Translations under genes and position numbers: made by a program | The notes under the pieces: generated by a model | What the model saw: the letters and a program-made list of their open reading frames with translations, nothing else | Database searches by the model: none | Told to the model about the DNA's origin: nothing | Source of the DNA: Osmia lignaria lignaria | Lineage: Eukaryota > Arthropoda > Insecta > Hymenoptera > Megachilidae | Assembly: GCF_051020975.1 (NCBI RefSeq) | Contig: NC_135035.1 | Span: 11,780,001 to 11,844,000, forward strand | Direction: 5' to 3' | Length of the DNA: 64,000 nt | Shown: positions 34,347 to 49,016 of the stretch, in pieces | How positions within the stretch are numbered: the first letter of the stretch is position 1 | How the letters are laid out: each line of letters starts with the position of its first letter

Positions 34347-37300
34347 GGTTTTTGGAGGATCTTTTGCCACTGAACACTTTAACCCTTTACCTTATAACGA
34401 CCGGTTACACTCGTGTCACAGATTATAATTAAATTAAGTTGGGATAGAATTATTTGTGTAGAATAATTTTTACATCAATGAGAGAAATAAAGGTTTCTTT
34501 AAACAGGTGTCAAAGTTTTAACAAACAATAGTTTTATCGATTAAGACAAAATAAACTATTTTGCTGGAAAATATACAATTTACACACAGATGTGTAACGA
34601 TAAACTTGAATTCCCGAATGTTATCTTTAGAATGTTAGAATTTGATAGATCGTTCTAGATCGCTGGATTCGAGATAGCTCATTTTCATTCGGAAGATAAG
34701 TTATTTTCGAATTGACACTGACTTCTACGGTGGAATGTACCGACATTTATTACTACATCCGAAGACTGAAATAGATGTTCATAGATCATAGATTTAGTTC
34801 CGTTACCTCTATCATTTTGCTTGCCAAAATTTCATATGATTTCATTCAGAAATAATAAATTCTTTGATTATCTAATGAACGGAATTAAAAATATGAAAAG
34901 AACTGAGCCAAATAGGATTAGCAAATATCAAAATTAAAATAATAAGAAAATGTCAAAATTGAAATAAATATGCTATGAATTTTCTTCTCAGTTGGGCCAG
35001 GTCCCATAGAAATTAAGAAATTAATCTCTGGAATTTTATTTTTAATATTTTTAATATAAAATTAACAAGCAATGTATCACGACTTTATAACAGTTTCAAG
35101 AGGTCAGGGTTCTTGAACTTCTAGATTGAGATTTTATGCAAAGCACTTTCGAAAATGACCGCAGAATAACAATGATTGACATCTTTGTAACAGAAAGTAG
35201 TTGTTTCTCAACTGGACATCGAAACTACTACAACACGTTCAACTGCTTATAAATAATTTTTGTTATTTATCATTTAATTTAATTTAATTTAATTTGATTT
35301 AATTAAATAATCAAGTATTTCTCAATATCAGTAAGCTTAAAAGGACTTGAATAGGTTCACTATTTGTAGGTATATTTTTTAGATATTTCAATTACAAAAA
35401 AGAAAAAAGTTATTTTATATAATATAATTATAGAAACTTACAGTATTTATATTTAACTGCCAATAATATAAGCTTCGCAACATTATTGGCTGTTTCTACA
35501 ACTGTTAATTCCAATTAAATTAATATAATAAACAATTACTGAATTGTTTTTATTATGTAGCATGTTTACTTGAATAAAATTGTAAAAAAATTGGAACGTT
35601 TAAGAACATCGATTATAACTACATTAAATTATATATATTAATTTTTGTATGACAAAAATCAATACACACTGCTAAAAGAATAAAAAAATTTTACATAGTT
35701 GAAAAAATTTTCAATAAATACAAAACAAATTGTTGAACACATTTAATTAAAGGTGCAACGAGTAACGTTATTTTTTACACGGATATCGTAATCTTTATCT
35801 TTAATTCGACAACAGAATTGCCACCCAAAATCCCACGCAATCACCTAATCAATACACGTAATACGTAATCACAAATCACTTTTCACAAAATCTTATAAAC
35901 TTTTCCCTCGATTAAATTTCTTTTTCTCCAAAAATAATAAACACTTTCGATTTTTTTATTGTTTCACATTTAAAATTAGAATTTTTTTTTTTTTTTTATA
36001 ATTCACCGAACGTGCGATAAAATAAAATTAGTCGTTGTTTTTTGAGAAAACAGAGATTTGATCGATCGATCGCGACTGAAGGTAAGGAGAACCGCCACTT
36101 GAGGCAGTCTCTGCCGAACTGACAAGAAAATCTCTTGATTTATTCGAAAGAAGTCGATGCTTGGCTGATGACTGTCGATTAGAGTGCTCCTATGAGGAAA
36201 AGAATTAACTTTGTTCGGTATTACTAGATAGGCAAGTGGATTTGATGGATATTTAATGATACTGTAGAAATTGAAATAAAATTGCATACGCGATTAGGGG
36301 TAGTTAATTGTATCCATTTAAGTTTTTTCAAGGTGAAAATTCGCGTTTCGTTTCATGGTGTATCAGGGTTGAATTAAGGTGAGGTCTAGGAGGGAGGGAG
36401 TTCTAAGCAGTTCTTTCTTTTACAAATATAATTTTGGTTTCAATTTGAAGTCTAATGAATTGATATTATAATTTTATAATTGATTCTCCTAAACGAATTA
36501 GGGTTTCCTCTAAATCCAAGAACATCAACCAACCACAAACTCCAATCAATTCACCAAGTTTCATAGCACAGTCTCGACTGTCATTCAAAACACTACATAT
36601 ATTAATTGGTTTTGTATTAAAAACTACGCGACACGGACGAGGGAACGGTGAAGCACGACTAGCACCTGAAAGGTTCACCGTCAAACTGACTGAGAAAGGA
36701 CCACGCGGACGGCTAAGGCTTTGACGGTCTCGTAGGGTGGTTACGACTAACGAGCAACGAGTTCGCGCACGGTCTATTTTTGAGATATAATCGCGACTCG
36801 CGCTTCCTCGACGAGCAAGCTGCGACGAGTTGTTTCGAAAAAGGCCCCCTTTCACCATGTCCTCTAGTCGTCAGCGCATGACTAACCTCCCCCTTTGGAC
36901 ATCGACCGAATTAGTCTTCAAGAAATTCCCACCATTTTTATGGTCCAATGCAAGTAAAAATAAGAATCCTCGAAACGTGGAGGTAACAGGAAAATTCAAT
37001 GATAGCCTCAAAAGAACCCAACTTTGACATTCTTCTTACATTTCTTCTTTCTGGACATTCTGGGGAAAATCGAGGTTCTTAGGACCCTTCAAGTGGTTGC
37101 AAGTGGTTGTACTTTATACAGTACATTGAATGGAAATCTTAAAACAGAATACAGTATATTGAAACTGTGGTAAGTATAACCATATACATATGAAGGATAT
37201 ACTTCAATAGGTGATAAATTAGGGAGACATCATCGCCTGTCGCAATCAGTTGCGTGCCAGATCTTCCTCATTTTTCATTCTTTTGATTTATTTTTAAAAT

Positions 37301-40300
37301 GAGGAAGATATAGAGGAAGATTTAAAAGATACTGATTCAAGGAAATCTAATAATGGACACAAAAGTGTCTCGTTAATTAAAAACATGAAAGAAGAAACTC
37401 TAAAAATGAATTTGTAAAAACTATTCAAATCTATATAAAATATAAACAAGATTTTGAGATAAATAAACAAATTTTAGTAGTTATTTAAAACTGACAAAGA
37501 TTTAAAAATAGATGATGTCAAATAAAAATGTTGAAACGTTTCTGAAATGAAAAAACGATCGTGAAAAAAGAAAATAAAATGTCAAAAATTTCAAAACAAC
37601 ATTACAATATAAAAATTACTACTTTGATGACATAAAAGTACCATTACATCATGGTGGTCAGTTTCAACATCCTCCTGAAGATAAGATTAAGAATTTAATT
37701 AGGATGCACGTTTGTTAAAGGTATATCGCTAACATGTTATTTTTAGCAATAATCGAGAAGATCACCATTGATTTTTATAATGGTTAAACGACCATTAATA
37801 CATATGATTCAAGGAAACATTATACGACCTATCATTGACAGATAATGCTGTAACCATTATTTTTATGTAAGTACTCCACTTCTATTTATAGTATATCTCT
37901 TGGATGATAAGTACGAGCAGAATATTAATAATATAAAATATATTTAAACGTCAATTTAATGACTTCATTAATGATGCATTCATTATCATACATGCAGTGT
38001 CCTTATCTTTTTTATTTAAATTGCTATAATTTTCTTTTGTTGAATCCAATTAAAAATGATGTATTTTCTGTTAAAATTATGAACACCTACGAATGAAATA
38101 AAAAAACAATAAATATGGTTTAACCAGGTTGCAAATAACGAATGTCAGGGGATACCTATACATCACAACCGCTGCGTAACTGCATAATTTCCTACCGATT
38201 ACTATTCGTTGTTTTTTTGCCCCTCTATTTTTATTACGAAACACCACGGAAAAACGAATCGTTGACAGGAAATTATAGCCATCGGATCGATGGAGACGAT
38301 TAAACCAGGCGAGGGACGAGCAGGATTTCACGTTGCCCGTAACTTTTGTACGATTCGTACATGAACGGAAAGCTTTGCCGCTATTCCAATTACGATAACG
38401 TTATAAAATTCTTTACATACTGTTGTAATTAACACTGGAATTATCGATAACATATATTGTATAAGTTGTTGCATGTCAAATGGTGGCTGTAGAAACATAG
38501 AAACAGGTTTATACAGGTATAATTTTTTTAAAACTATTGCACTGAATTTCTTATCCACTTCCGCTTTAATCCTTGAACAGCGGAGTCCAGATCAATCGAA
38601 ATTGAAACTTACAAAACATGAAATAGAAAATTACATTAACATTGGAGCCCTCCCCAAATGAGCCCATTTTATTTTATATACAAAGTATCCCTTCTTTCGG
38701 ACATTATAAGCAATTTAGTGGCTAAAAATCCATTGTTCACGCTTGTTACCCTATTGCTCGTCGCTGGCATCGTTCCGACAAGGATGCACGTGGTTTCCAA
38801 ACGGAGACCTTGCCTCACTTTTGAAGGTGTACCCAGAAGACAATAGTGAACACGATCGTGTGTCAGCTTGCACGTAGGCATGATCCTTCGACCGACCGAT
38901 TACGGGACATCCCGTTTGAATTATTTAAACAGCGTACAACGAAACCTTCGTGTTTCTGTTTCGCAATCAAGACGATACGCATACCGTGATGGTGGATTTT
39001 TAGGGAAAATACGAATCGTTTTGCATACCGCCTTACCCGACTAACCACCGCGAACCCCTGGCGGATATCATGCACGATCCGCAAACGAATGAGGGGGTTG
39101 GATGAGAATCCTTTTATTTTATTATTCCTAACCTTTAGAATACTGTGGACTGTAGTCAAGTTAGGGCTATGCATATAATTAAAATTTAAGTTCCAGTACG
39201 TCTCGATCCTTCGGCCTTAAGATTTTAAATAATTGTAAAACTGAGTATGCGCCTCTTATGGTCATTAAAGTGTTAAAACTTGTTAATAAATAAGCAATGA
39301 AATTCAGTTTCTCACTAGTGCCGTTTCAATTACCATTCACCTGGAAACCAAGTCATGGACTGGAGAAGGTAAAAGTTAAGATAAAAGATGTTGGTGGGAG
39401 TTCAATAGTAGATCGAGGTCAAAAGGAAGCGACTGAATCCCGTCCAGACGAAAAATTGCCCTCATACTCTTTAGTAATCGCTCCAAGAACATGATTATGC
39501 AACATTTCAACAGTTCCACGTAGGTGGGATAAAAGGAAGTTGTTCCATTTACCCGTGTTTCGCTTTTACTAATATCTATAGCGACGATGACGAACTCTAG
39601 GGTGCCCTCAGGCGACGTATTACCTCGATTTGGCAGAAATTACGAAATCCGGTGTATTGGTAAAGATGTCGGGTTTTTGTGATGGTTACACGCAATTGAG
39701 GGGGCTACACAAAATTCTGTTTCAATATGAACAAAAATTTATATTTTCATTATGAAGAATAACACTAATAAACCAGAATACTATGTACGATTTCAACACT
39801 GAATCAGTACCTATATTTACATGCAAAAATGAAGACCATACAAATTAATTATAATCACGGGAAATGAATTATGCAAATATACATAATGTAAAAAACATTC
39901 AGATAAGTCAAATAAGAAAGAATTAAAAGAGAAATGTGTATGAATGTACATCATAAATATTAATACTCTTGTATAAAGCTAAACTTCAAAAATATCATAT
40001 CAATTCAACGTATGTTTTCATATCATAAATTACTAAATTTGAATTCAAATAACAAAAAACTGAAATCTGAAGTTAAGCAGTATAATACCTTCCTTGGATA
40101 AAAAAAATATACTAAAATCTGTAAACGATCTTCCACCATTTGTCTTTGGTTTTAGGAGAATTCTAGGGGAACTTAAAGAGAGCCCAGAGGACATGTTGAC
40201 TGAACTTCAGTCAAGTACGATAAGTATCCCTAGAAAAAAATGGCAAAATAGGGGAAAACACGGTAACTTTCTAGCAGGACTCCTTTTCCTAGGGAACACT

Positions 40301-43300
40301 TATATCATCAACTTGTCCCCTAGGGAAATTTCATTATGTATCGACTGAGTCGAGGCAGAAAATGAAGCACAGGAAACAACAGGTGGAGACACAAGGTGAA
40401 ACAGTGGTCGCGAGAAGGCGCCACTTACCAGTTATCTCGAGGGGGCGCTAATTCTCTCGTTCTCTCGTGGTTTCTCGGTTCGGAGCTTGTCGTCCGGCAG
40501 CCTGTGCGGTTTTAACTTTTTAAAATGTCGCCGATGGCCGTGACAGGGTCTATTTTTAGCCACGGCGAGATAAGCGTGGCGGGAAGACGGACGAGGAGGG
40601 ACCGAGAGCGAAATAGAGAGAGGGAACTTCCGTAGGAAAGAAAGAAACGGCGATATATCGAGAGTGGGACACACTCAGTAGCGTAACCGGATGGCATTTT
40701 AGTAGGCACTTGGAAAAACACCTGTTTAATTAACTCTCTACTCGAACTTCGTGATCGATGGAACGATCGAATGTCATGCGTTCCGTCATTTTTCCCTATA
40801 AAATCAACCGCATTATTCTTTCAACAGAAACAGTAGAGCATGATAACGATCCCAAGAACGAATTAAGTTCACCGTCTTTTATGTCCATCATTCTGAAAGT
40901 CATGAAATAGCGTGTCAAGGAAATGTTACCCACATGGAGCTAGGGAATTATCCAGAGCAAGCATGTTTGTCCCTAGACGAAGGAACTTCGCCTTCCAGGG
41001 ACTGAATATATTCCATAGAAGGAATAATTTCAACAAAAATAGCTCCGGCATATCTTTAATCATGAACGTATACAAAGTGGTCGCCGGAGAAACAGTTTTG
41101 ATTATGCAACTGTCGTTATCAGAACCTAAAACTGCTAATCTTCTGGACTGATTCAATTACATCACTGAGTACCTACGACATAGGAGACTCGTTGGAACAG
41201 GAGCTGAAGGGACGAGGAAAGAGTGAGAAAGAGACAGTACTTAAGTCAGAGAGAGAATCAAAGAACTAATTATACGTGACGTCACTCGACTGGTTTCAAC
41301 ACAGAGAGTCGAGTGCAACGAGTCAAGTCACGGCAAGTGGGCCAGAGAAATCCCTCTCTCTTTCTGTTCCTCCGAGCTCGTTTCTTTCTCGCTCGGGATG
41401 CAGTCACGACGGAAGCTGCTGCGTGTGCAGCCACAGAGGAATCATCTTGCTCCAGATGAAGTGGGAGGAGGCAAAAATAGATCTACCAAACTTTTATGGA
41501 CGGTAAATCACTGACGCGTTAGGTTGGTCCGTTGCCACTCGGGACGTCTCTGTCCCAGCCGGGCTGACCAACTCATTAACCATAATAACGCCAGTGACGA
41601 ATAGGAAATTCAATGAAGGCTTAACAAATAATTAGGAAACACCAAGTGGAAGTCACGAATTTATTCGTCGTTTTATTTTTTTCTACCTTTTTGGTAGAAT
41701 TCGTGGAACGTCTGAGCAACAGGTTCGCCCAGAACAAAAATTTCTAGATGGAAGGTTGTTTAATGCTTTCCAGTCATTGCGTTAGATATGGATGGATTGA
41801 TTCGGTATATGGTTAATGCATTCGTTTATCTAGATCATGTAGATCATGATTTTTTTCTCTTGTTCGTTATTAATTCCCATATCAGCCTGAAGCGATACCA
41901 GTCTGGAAAATGAAGAATGAAGTGAACGGCGCAGGCATGAGAATTCTAATTGAAGTGGATTCGCGATAAATCAGCAGGAAACTTGCTGAACAACTTAGCA
42001 TATGTAAGTGCTTTCAGCATTTCCTGGCACACACGAGTAGCTGATAATGGAAGAAAAATTCGAGGTGCCCTCTCTTGTGAACTCTACTCAAAAATATACA
42101 TATGTATATCATTAAAAATGTCTAGGCTTTACGATTAGTTTAATATTACATCTTATAATATTTAATACAATACTTAATATTAATTCAATTTTGTATTTCA
42201 TATTATTTTCATTATGAGTTTTGTCAGAAATAAATTATGGGGGAGTTTTTTTAATTACTTTATGCATAACTTTTTAATTATCTTATATCAGACACGAATG
42301 CCTAGCCTTGAAATGATGTTAATGAGAAGGAAGATAAACATATTAGTGGCATGAAAATGCAAAGCTTCGTGGAAAAGAAATATAAGCATATATTTTTAAC
42401 CACATTGGTGTATAATTAGCAAAATTTCTTGAAGGTCAAAAGCAGAGAAAAATGAAAAGAAAAGAAGTAATTCAAATTAAAATTACTAAGAATTAAGACA
42501 TGGTATTTTTCTAATATTTAATTAAGTATATCTTAATTTTTTCAAAAAATATTGTATCTAAAATCAAAATTTAAATACAAATAGCTACTTGTTAGCATAC
42601 TATAAGCGTTCAATCAATTTGATGGAACAAAGTTGTTTCATAGATAAAAATAGTCTGAATGAATACTTGAAATTTGTTATAAACAGAGGTGGGAACAAAT
42701 TCGTTCACGAGGTCTACTTGTAATTACTGAAATTCGCAGGAGTTTAAGATTCACTGCTAACAGATAAACAACACGATCGTTCTTGAAAGCTGATCGCATT
42801 CGAACGATAAACCAACATGTAATTAAATAAGACCGTTAAGTCTTAGATTTACTACAAATGGATCTGAGAGTTAATCGCTCCCAAGAGTTGATCGGATTTA
42901 AACATCAGAGCACCGTGCAATTAAATAAATTCGTAAAATACTTGTGGCCTATCATCAGTAGGCAGGTGAATTGGTTACACCAACGATCAACTGAATAGAA
43001 ACTAATGGAATATCAGTAGATTTACTCCATATATTATGATTCAAGATCATGAATTCTTCTCATTTAGAGATTAAAAGTTGGATAATTAGCTTTTGAAAAA
43101 TTACAAGAATTATTACTTATGTTAGGGAGGCAACATACTATGGGGATTACCACAATTTTAAGGTGAAATAGCGCTACTATTGGCTTCGCTAAATTATGAT
43201 GAAATGGTGCAAATGATAACTTGCTATTTAATTATATAGTTATTAAATTGCAAGTACTAACACCGTTATTAAATGAGAAGACGGTGGTAGACATAAAGAC

Positions 43301-46300
43301 CTAGTTGCCACTTAGAAAGATACTACTGTTTTTGCTCAATGATGCAAAACTGATAGATGGGAATTGCTACAATGACTTATCGTTCACAAGGTAGCATATT
43401 GTAAACACTCTACCTCGTTCATTGAATGAGGAGACAGTAGTGGACATAATGACTTGCTATTTGGAGAGCCAACATTGCAGTTACTACTGTCCTTATTCAC
43501 TGATGAGAAAGTGGTAAGGAGGAGTAGCAATGACAACTCATCATTTGTACAGGTAGCAAGCACACTGTAGGCACTGAGTATTGCTTTTACTGAATGAAAA
43601 TACGATACCTGGTAGACATAATGACTTGCCATTACCAAAAAATACTATTGTTATATATTTTTATCTTAAACAATTTCAAGGATAATCTAGAGGGTGTCTA
43701 TATTCACAAAGTGTTATCCCTTAAATTCAAATTTCTCCATTAGGGGCGGATTCAGGGGTGGACTGAAGGGAACACCTCTCCCATGATATTTCTTTTTCCC
43801 AACCTATTCTGAGACTTCATAAGTAATAAAAAACAAAGTGGATATTCCCCATTACTCCCACCTCTGTTGAACCGATGGGACCACAATGGCCCCATGACGT
43901 GGTCATTTAATCCCGAGTAGCTATTTTCAGGCCCACTGAACGTTCCACGCAGAACAGAATATAACAGAATCACATGATTCACGTTGCCAGCGTGCTGCTT
44001 GGTAGTCTGTGTATTTAAGCGTATTGATAAATAATCTTGTACAGCTACGCGATCATTCCCGACGATAGACCAATTACCGTGGCTTAATCCTGTACGTCAC
44101 CGAGCGGATTATTTACAAGCGTTGATGGCTACTTCCATATAAATTCTGTCAATTCCTCCGTGGCAGCTATTCCGGTTGAATAGAGGAAGCCACACGGCGG
44201 CATACAAATCTTTTTGCACCTTGTTTGGCCGTTCCCTCCCCTACCTCGGACGTGATGATATTCCGGTCTCTATAAATATTTCACGACACGTGGCTAACTT
44301 TACGCCCCCATTAAGTTGGTGGATGACATTGGGGATCATTGATCATGCTACTGATGAAGATTCACTTATAATTAGCCCTTCATGTGTTTTGGGTACCTAT
44401 TGTCATCATTGGGATTAGTGGAGAATCCTGAGGGATGATCCCCCCTCTCGAGTAACAAAAGATATTCCTAAATGGATATGAAAATATCCTGCTCCTTTAA
44501 AAATTAGAATGATAATTATAAATCGTTCTCCATATTTTGTCTTATGGACGAGTAAGACGAAAAACGTAAAGATGATTTTGAACGGTCAAGAACGCTGGTC
44601 GAAAATCTTCGTATATCTGTTTATGGTCTCGAATATAAGGTACAGTCGATGACCAGCATTGAATGAGGCCATCAAGGATCCGCTTGTGTTATCCGGGAAC
44701 GAGTTTCACGCGTGGCGAGGAAATAGAAGAGGAGTATAGGGAACGAAGACCGGTCTATGGGATTCTCGACAGCGCCACGGGACGCCGTAGCAGGTGCTCG
44801 AATCACCTTCCCTTGAAAGGGATTTGTAGAAAATGATCAATTTATGATTCACTTGAGAGTAAAATTTGAAATTTGGAATTTTATAATGTGGAATTATAAA
44901 ATGATAATTAAATTTTCCAAGTAAGAAAACCTAATAAGAAAAGTAGTTTTTGTTAACAGCAACAATATTTGCTTTACGACCATCAATTATTGCGACATAA
45001 TAATATGTTGTTGCAACAAGTGGCACGAGTTATTCGTACGAGTTACAAGTATCATGTGTTCCACGAATATGTAACGCTTTGTGACTCTTTCGTGGATGCT
45101 ACATGTATTATTAGAACGAACGTGACTGCAAGTTTCAAAGGGTCAAAAGAAACACTTGTAGCATGATTTTCCAGGAAACACCTATTTTCTTTGTTAATTT
45201 ATATATTTATGGATTTAGTATTGCATGGGTGCAAATAGAGTTAGTATTCTTTGAGAAATAATGCATTGCGATTTGACAAATTTATTTATATCTCAATATA
45301 AATATCTTTTTATTTTATTTATACCAAAAAATAATTTTGAGAATAATTATCTTCTGTTTAAGATAATAAAATAAAACAGAAAATTGCCAGCAATTCAGCC
45401 GATATGTTTCCGATGAAATAATTACGTAGATGTAAGTTTTTCAATAAAAACATAAATTCAATTTATAGAATATAGGTGTTTGCTTTACTGAAATCCTTCG
45501 ATACTGCAAGTTACGATCGTCCTCGATCGAGATGGCGCTCTCGATTGTAATGGATTTGGAGCAGATGGGCGATAGTAAAATAACTCAAAGAGAAGGAAAA
45601 TAAATGAATGAAAATTACGGTGATTCGAGCAGCACGGAAGCTTATGAAATATCAATAAAATAATACACGAAAGTGAAATATTAGGATATCTCTTAAAACA
45701 ATCGTACAGTTATCACTGCAAGAGTTTATTTGAGGTCTATTCTAAGGAATGTTTGTATAATTTTAAGTAATAAAATTCTAAATAAATAAAAACTTCAAAG
45801 GCACATACGTAATAATTCTTAACTCGCATACAGGGTGTTCAGCGACAGGTGGGCATCCTTTGAGGGGGTGATAGTAGGAGTGATTCTGAACAACGTATTC
45901 CTTCACCAAAATGCTCGCAAGAGCGTAGTCTTTTAATTATTAATGAAAAACACTGATCAATCACAGTGCGCGGCCTCGGCCACGGAAGTGTCGGCTACGA
46001 GAAGCGCGTTCGACCGTGGCCGCGAACAAACTACTGCAGCGCGTCAAATCGTAGCCGACACTCCCGTGGTCGCGAATGAGCGTTATGTGTGTTCTACTTC
46101 CTTGATGTTTTTCATTAATAATTCTGAAATTAAGCCTTAACGAGCATTTTGGTAAAGGGTAAAGTTGTTCAAAATTACCCCAGCTACTATCTCCTTCATG
46201 GGTCCCACTCCTAGTCGAACAATCTGTAAACTTATTGCATATTTTTCAAAAAGGCTGTTTAATAAGTTCCATTTAGACCTCAAATAAAGAAAAAATTATA

Positions 46301-48983
46301 TTATTTTGAACAAAAATCGCAACAAATTCCATAGAAATCCATTACTAATGGACTAATTAATTTCATAACATTTCATTTATTATTAGATATATTAAAATAT
46401 CAGTTTCTATTAAATATCGCTATAAATACCCAATAGTCATTCATAATCAGTTAAATAACACTGTCACGATATGAATGCATGATAAAACAGTAAAAATGTT
46501 AATCACTTTCTGTTTACTGCATAACGACCCAAAGGCATATTATGCGTTTCTCTAGTTACTATCTAATCAGCTCGACGAACTTCTGCGAAATAATGACTAG
46601 ACCGCAATTGTATTGGTATCTGAATAATATTCTGCGATGTCAAACGTAACAACACGTGGTTACTTCCTGTTGACACCGATTTGAAAGCATGCCTTGTTAC
46701 TGTCTACTTTAAAAATGACAAATTGGGAGTCCGAATTTTTTCAAGTCCGTTCGAACTTGTAATTTTGGGTACTCGCACACCCGTACCACCGGTAAACTAC
46801 CTAATTGTTACTTTAACACATTAACACATTATTTTCACATATTTTTTGGAGGAAGGAGGGTTACTCTAGTTCCTATCTAGTTATGTCAATGACAATACCT
46901 ATCGCAATAGTCAATGTTGACCGTAACGTATCATTGATAATTCCGGAAAAAATGTGAAATTAAGTCGGATAATGGAACTGATAGAACGAAAATTCAAGAT
47001 GTTTATAAATACAAATAGAATTAGAGATAATACGTCAATCGCTAAACTCACTTAAATTTATATTTACCCATTGGAAAGACTAGTATTCGTGCCAAGAATC
47101 TTTTCCTTTTTATAATTTTCTTTGAAAATAAAAAAATGAATAATAAATATCAACTTTATAACATTACTCTTCGACATTAATCTTCTTCGGAATCTCGGAC
47201 GTCAAAATGTCAGTCCAATTCCTTACATTTTTAAATAATATCACTTTTCTTTATTATCGTTTAATTGCTCCTAAACTCAAGTGGTATACACTTTACGAAA
47301 CAAAGATCACAATTTTTCCAAAGATCGAGTACATTCTATATCATCGTTTCTACGAAAGAGATTTCGATAAATGACTAAGAAAATATAAAAAGATAAATGA
47401 TAATTAAATCTCATTGTTAGATACTTATCACACTTGCAATGATGTGCAGAAGGAGGAGAAAATGGACAATGGATAAACCAGATTTAATGTTGATAATAGT
47501 GTAAACACAGTTTAATATTTCAAACAGCACCGCGTATATTTTATAGGTCTGGGTCACGATTGACCCGTCTGTGAGTTACACCCATCAACGGGTTAAGCGC
47601 AGCGAAGCCTGCGTTCCAAGTGCAACGACCTTGAGAATTCGGCCTCGGGTTTGAACCTTTCGAAGGCAACAGCTTCCTGCCGTGTGTGCATGCTCGTTTT
47701 GCGTGGCACACGCGCGATTTTATGAAAACGATCGTTAGCGAACCAACGGCGCGTAACGATGACGTCAAGTCCCGTGTATACACACGGTGTGTAGTCGACG
47801 AGCCCCAAAGGTATTATCTTTCACGGTGCTTCCCACAGAACGATAAGCGCATTGGCGTAAGTATTGTAACTACTGTCCTTAGCTCGTAAGAAGTCTCACA
47901 AGACGATACAGGGGTAAGAGGAGGAACTACCCACACATCAAACGGCCCTGTAGTTGTGTATGAGCCTATTAGTCGTGTCACCGCTACCAGAAAATTTGTC
48001 AAGCCTCCATTTGAAAGGGGGCGAGGAGTGATAGAAATGTATTATTTTCATAGACTATGATAGTGAAAGGGTAGCATTAGTAGGTATGCATCCAGATCCA
48101 TATCAAAGATGAAGAATAATATTCTACATATGTAGCTGTATAGTTTTTACGATGTCTAGCGTAGTAGAAACCTTCATCAAGAAAATATTCACACACAACT
48201 TTTCCTGGCATCTCCAATGATGCAACAAAACCACAATTACCATCCATACCTTCCAGGTAACAAGGTAACAAAGAATGGTATACCTTCTCTTAGGATCATG
48301 ATCGCTGCCATAAATTCGATTCCTCCTATCGCTTTTCTCAGCATTATGTTGATCCGCCATTATAGGAACTAGTTAATTGCAATAAGTGTGCAAAGTTCTC
48401 TAAAGTTCTCATCGAACCGTTAAAAACAACAGAAAGAATCATATCGCGTGCGTTGCTCCGTGACAAAGAGACTCGCGTAACCAGGCAGGCATGCTCTAAA
48501 ATTAGCACCTGCTCCTGACCTGGGTTTTAATCGTGTAACTCTCGGTGTCAAAATGCGAGTCGAATCTTGAACGCTTTCCATGGCGCCACTCTAACGCGTT
48601 CCTTTCGCGGACAAAATTGTACAGCCGTGCGAAACGACATGGGTACAGGGTGTTTCATTTAAAACTTGGTATGGAAGAAGAACACAGAGATTTAACAAAA
48701 CGTACATATACCGTTTGTGAGGCTAATGTAACGCCTACCATGGGTGGGCGCCGGTCTTAGAAAGTGGAATGCAAACTTCTGACGAGAGTGGAAGTCTAGC
48801 GCCAGCTTTAGCAACCGTTTATTGACGAGCACGTTGCTCGGCTGCGTGTACTGCACTTTGAACTGAATTAACCCTTTCGTTGCGAACAACTTATACATAT
48901 ATAGGGTGTCCATACTAATTTATAACTTTAAATTTCTGCCATATGGTTTCATATATCTAACCATCTACTACTACTACTACTAC

Positions 48984-49016
<33 letters not shown>

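Noticed and set aside
36466..36858. 130-codon minus-strand frame in the for intron starting at an ATG
   Set aside because: No homology, no splice site in phase with the shared exon, and a composition like untranslated leader. It could be part of a promoter region, but coding is not supported.
45943..46140. 65-codon plus-strand frame
   Set aside because: It lies inside the foldback element and follows from its palindromic GC-rich core.
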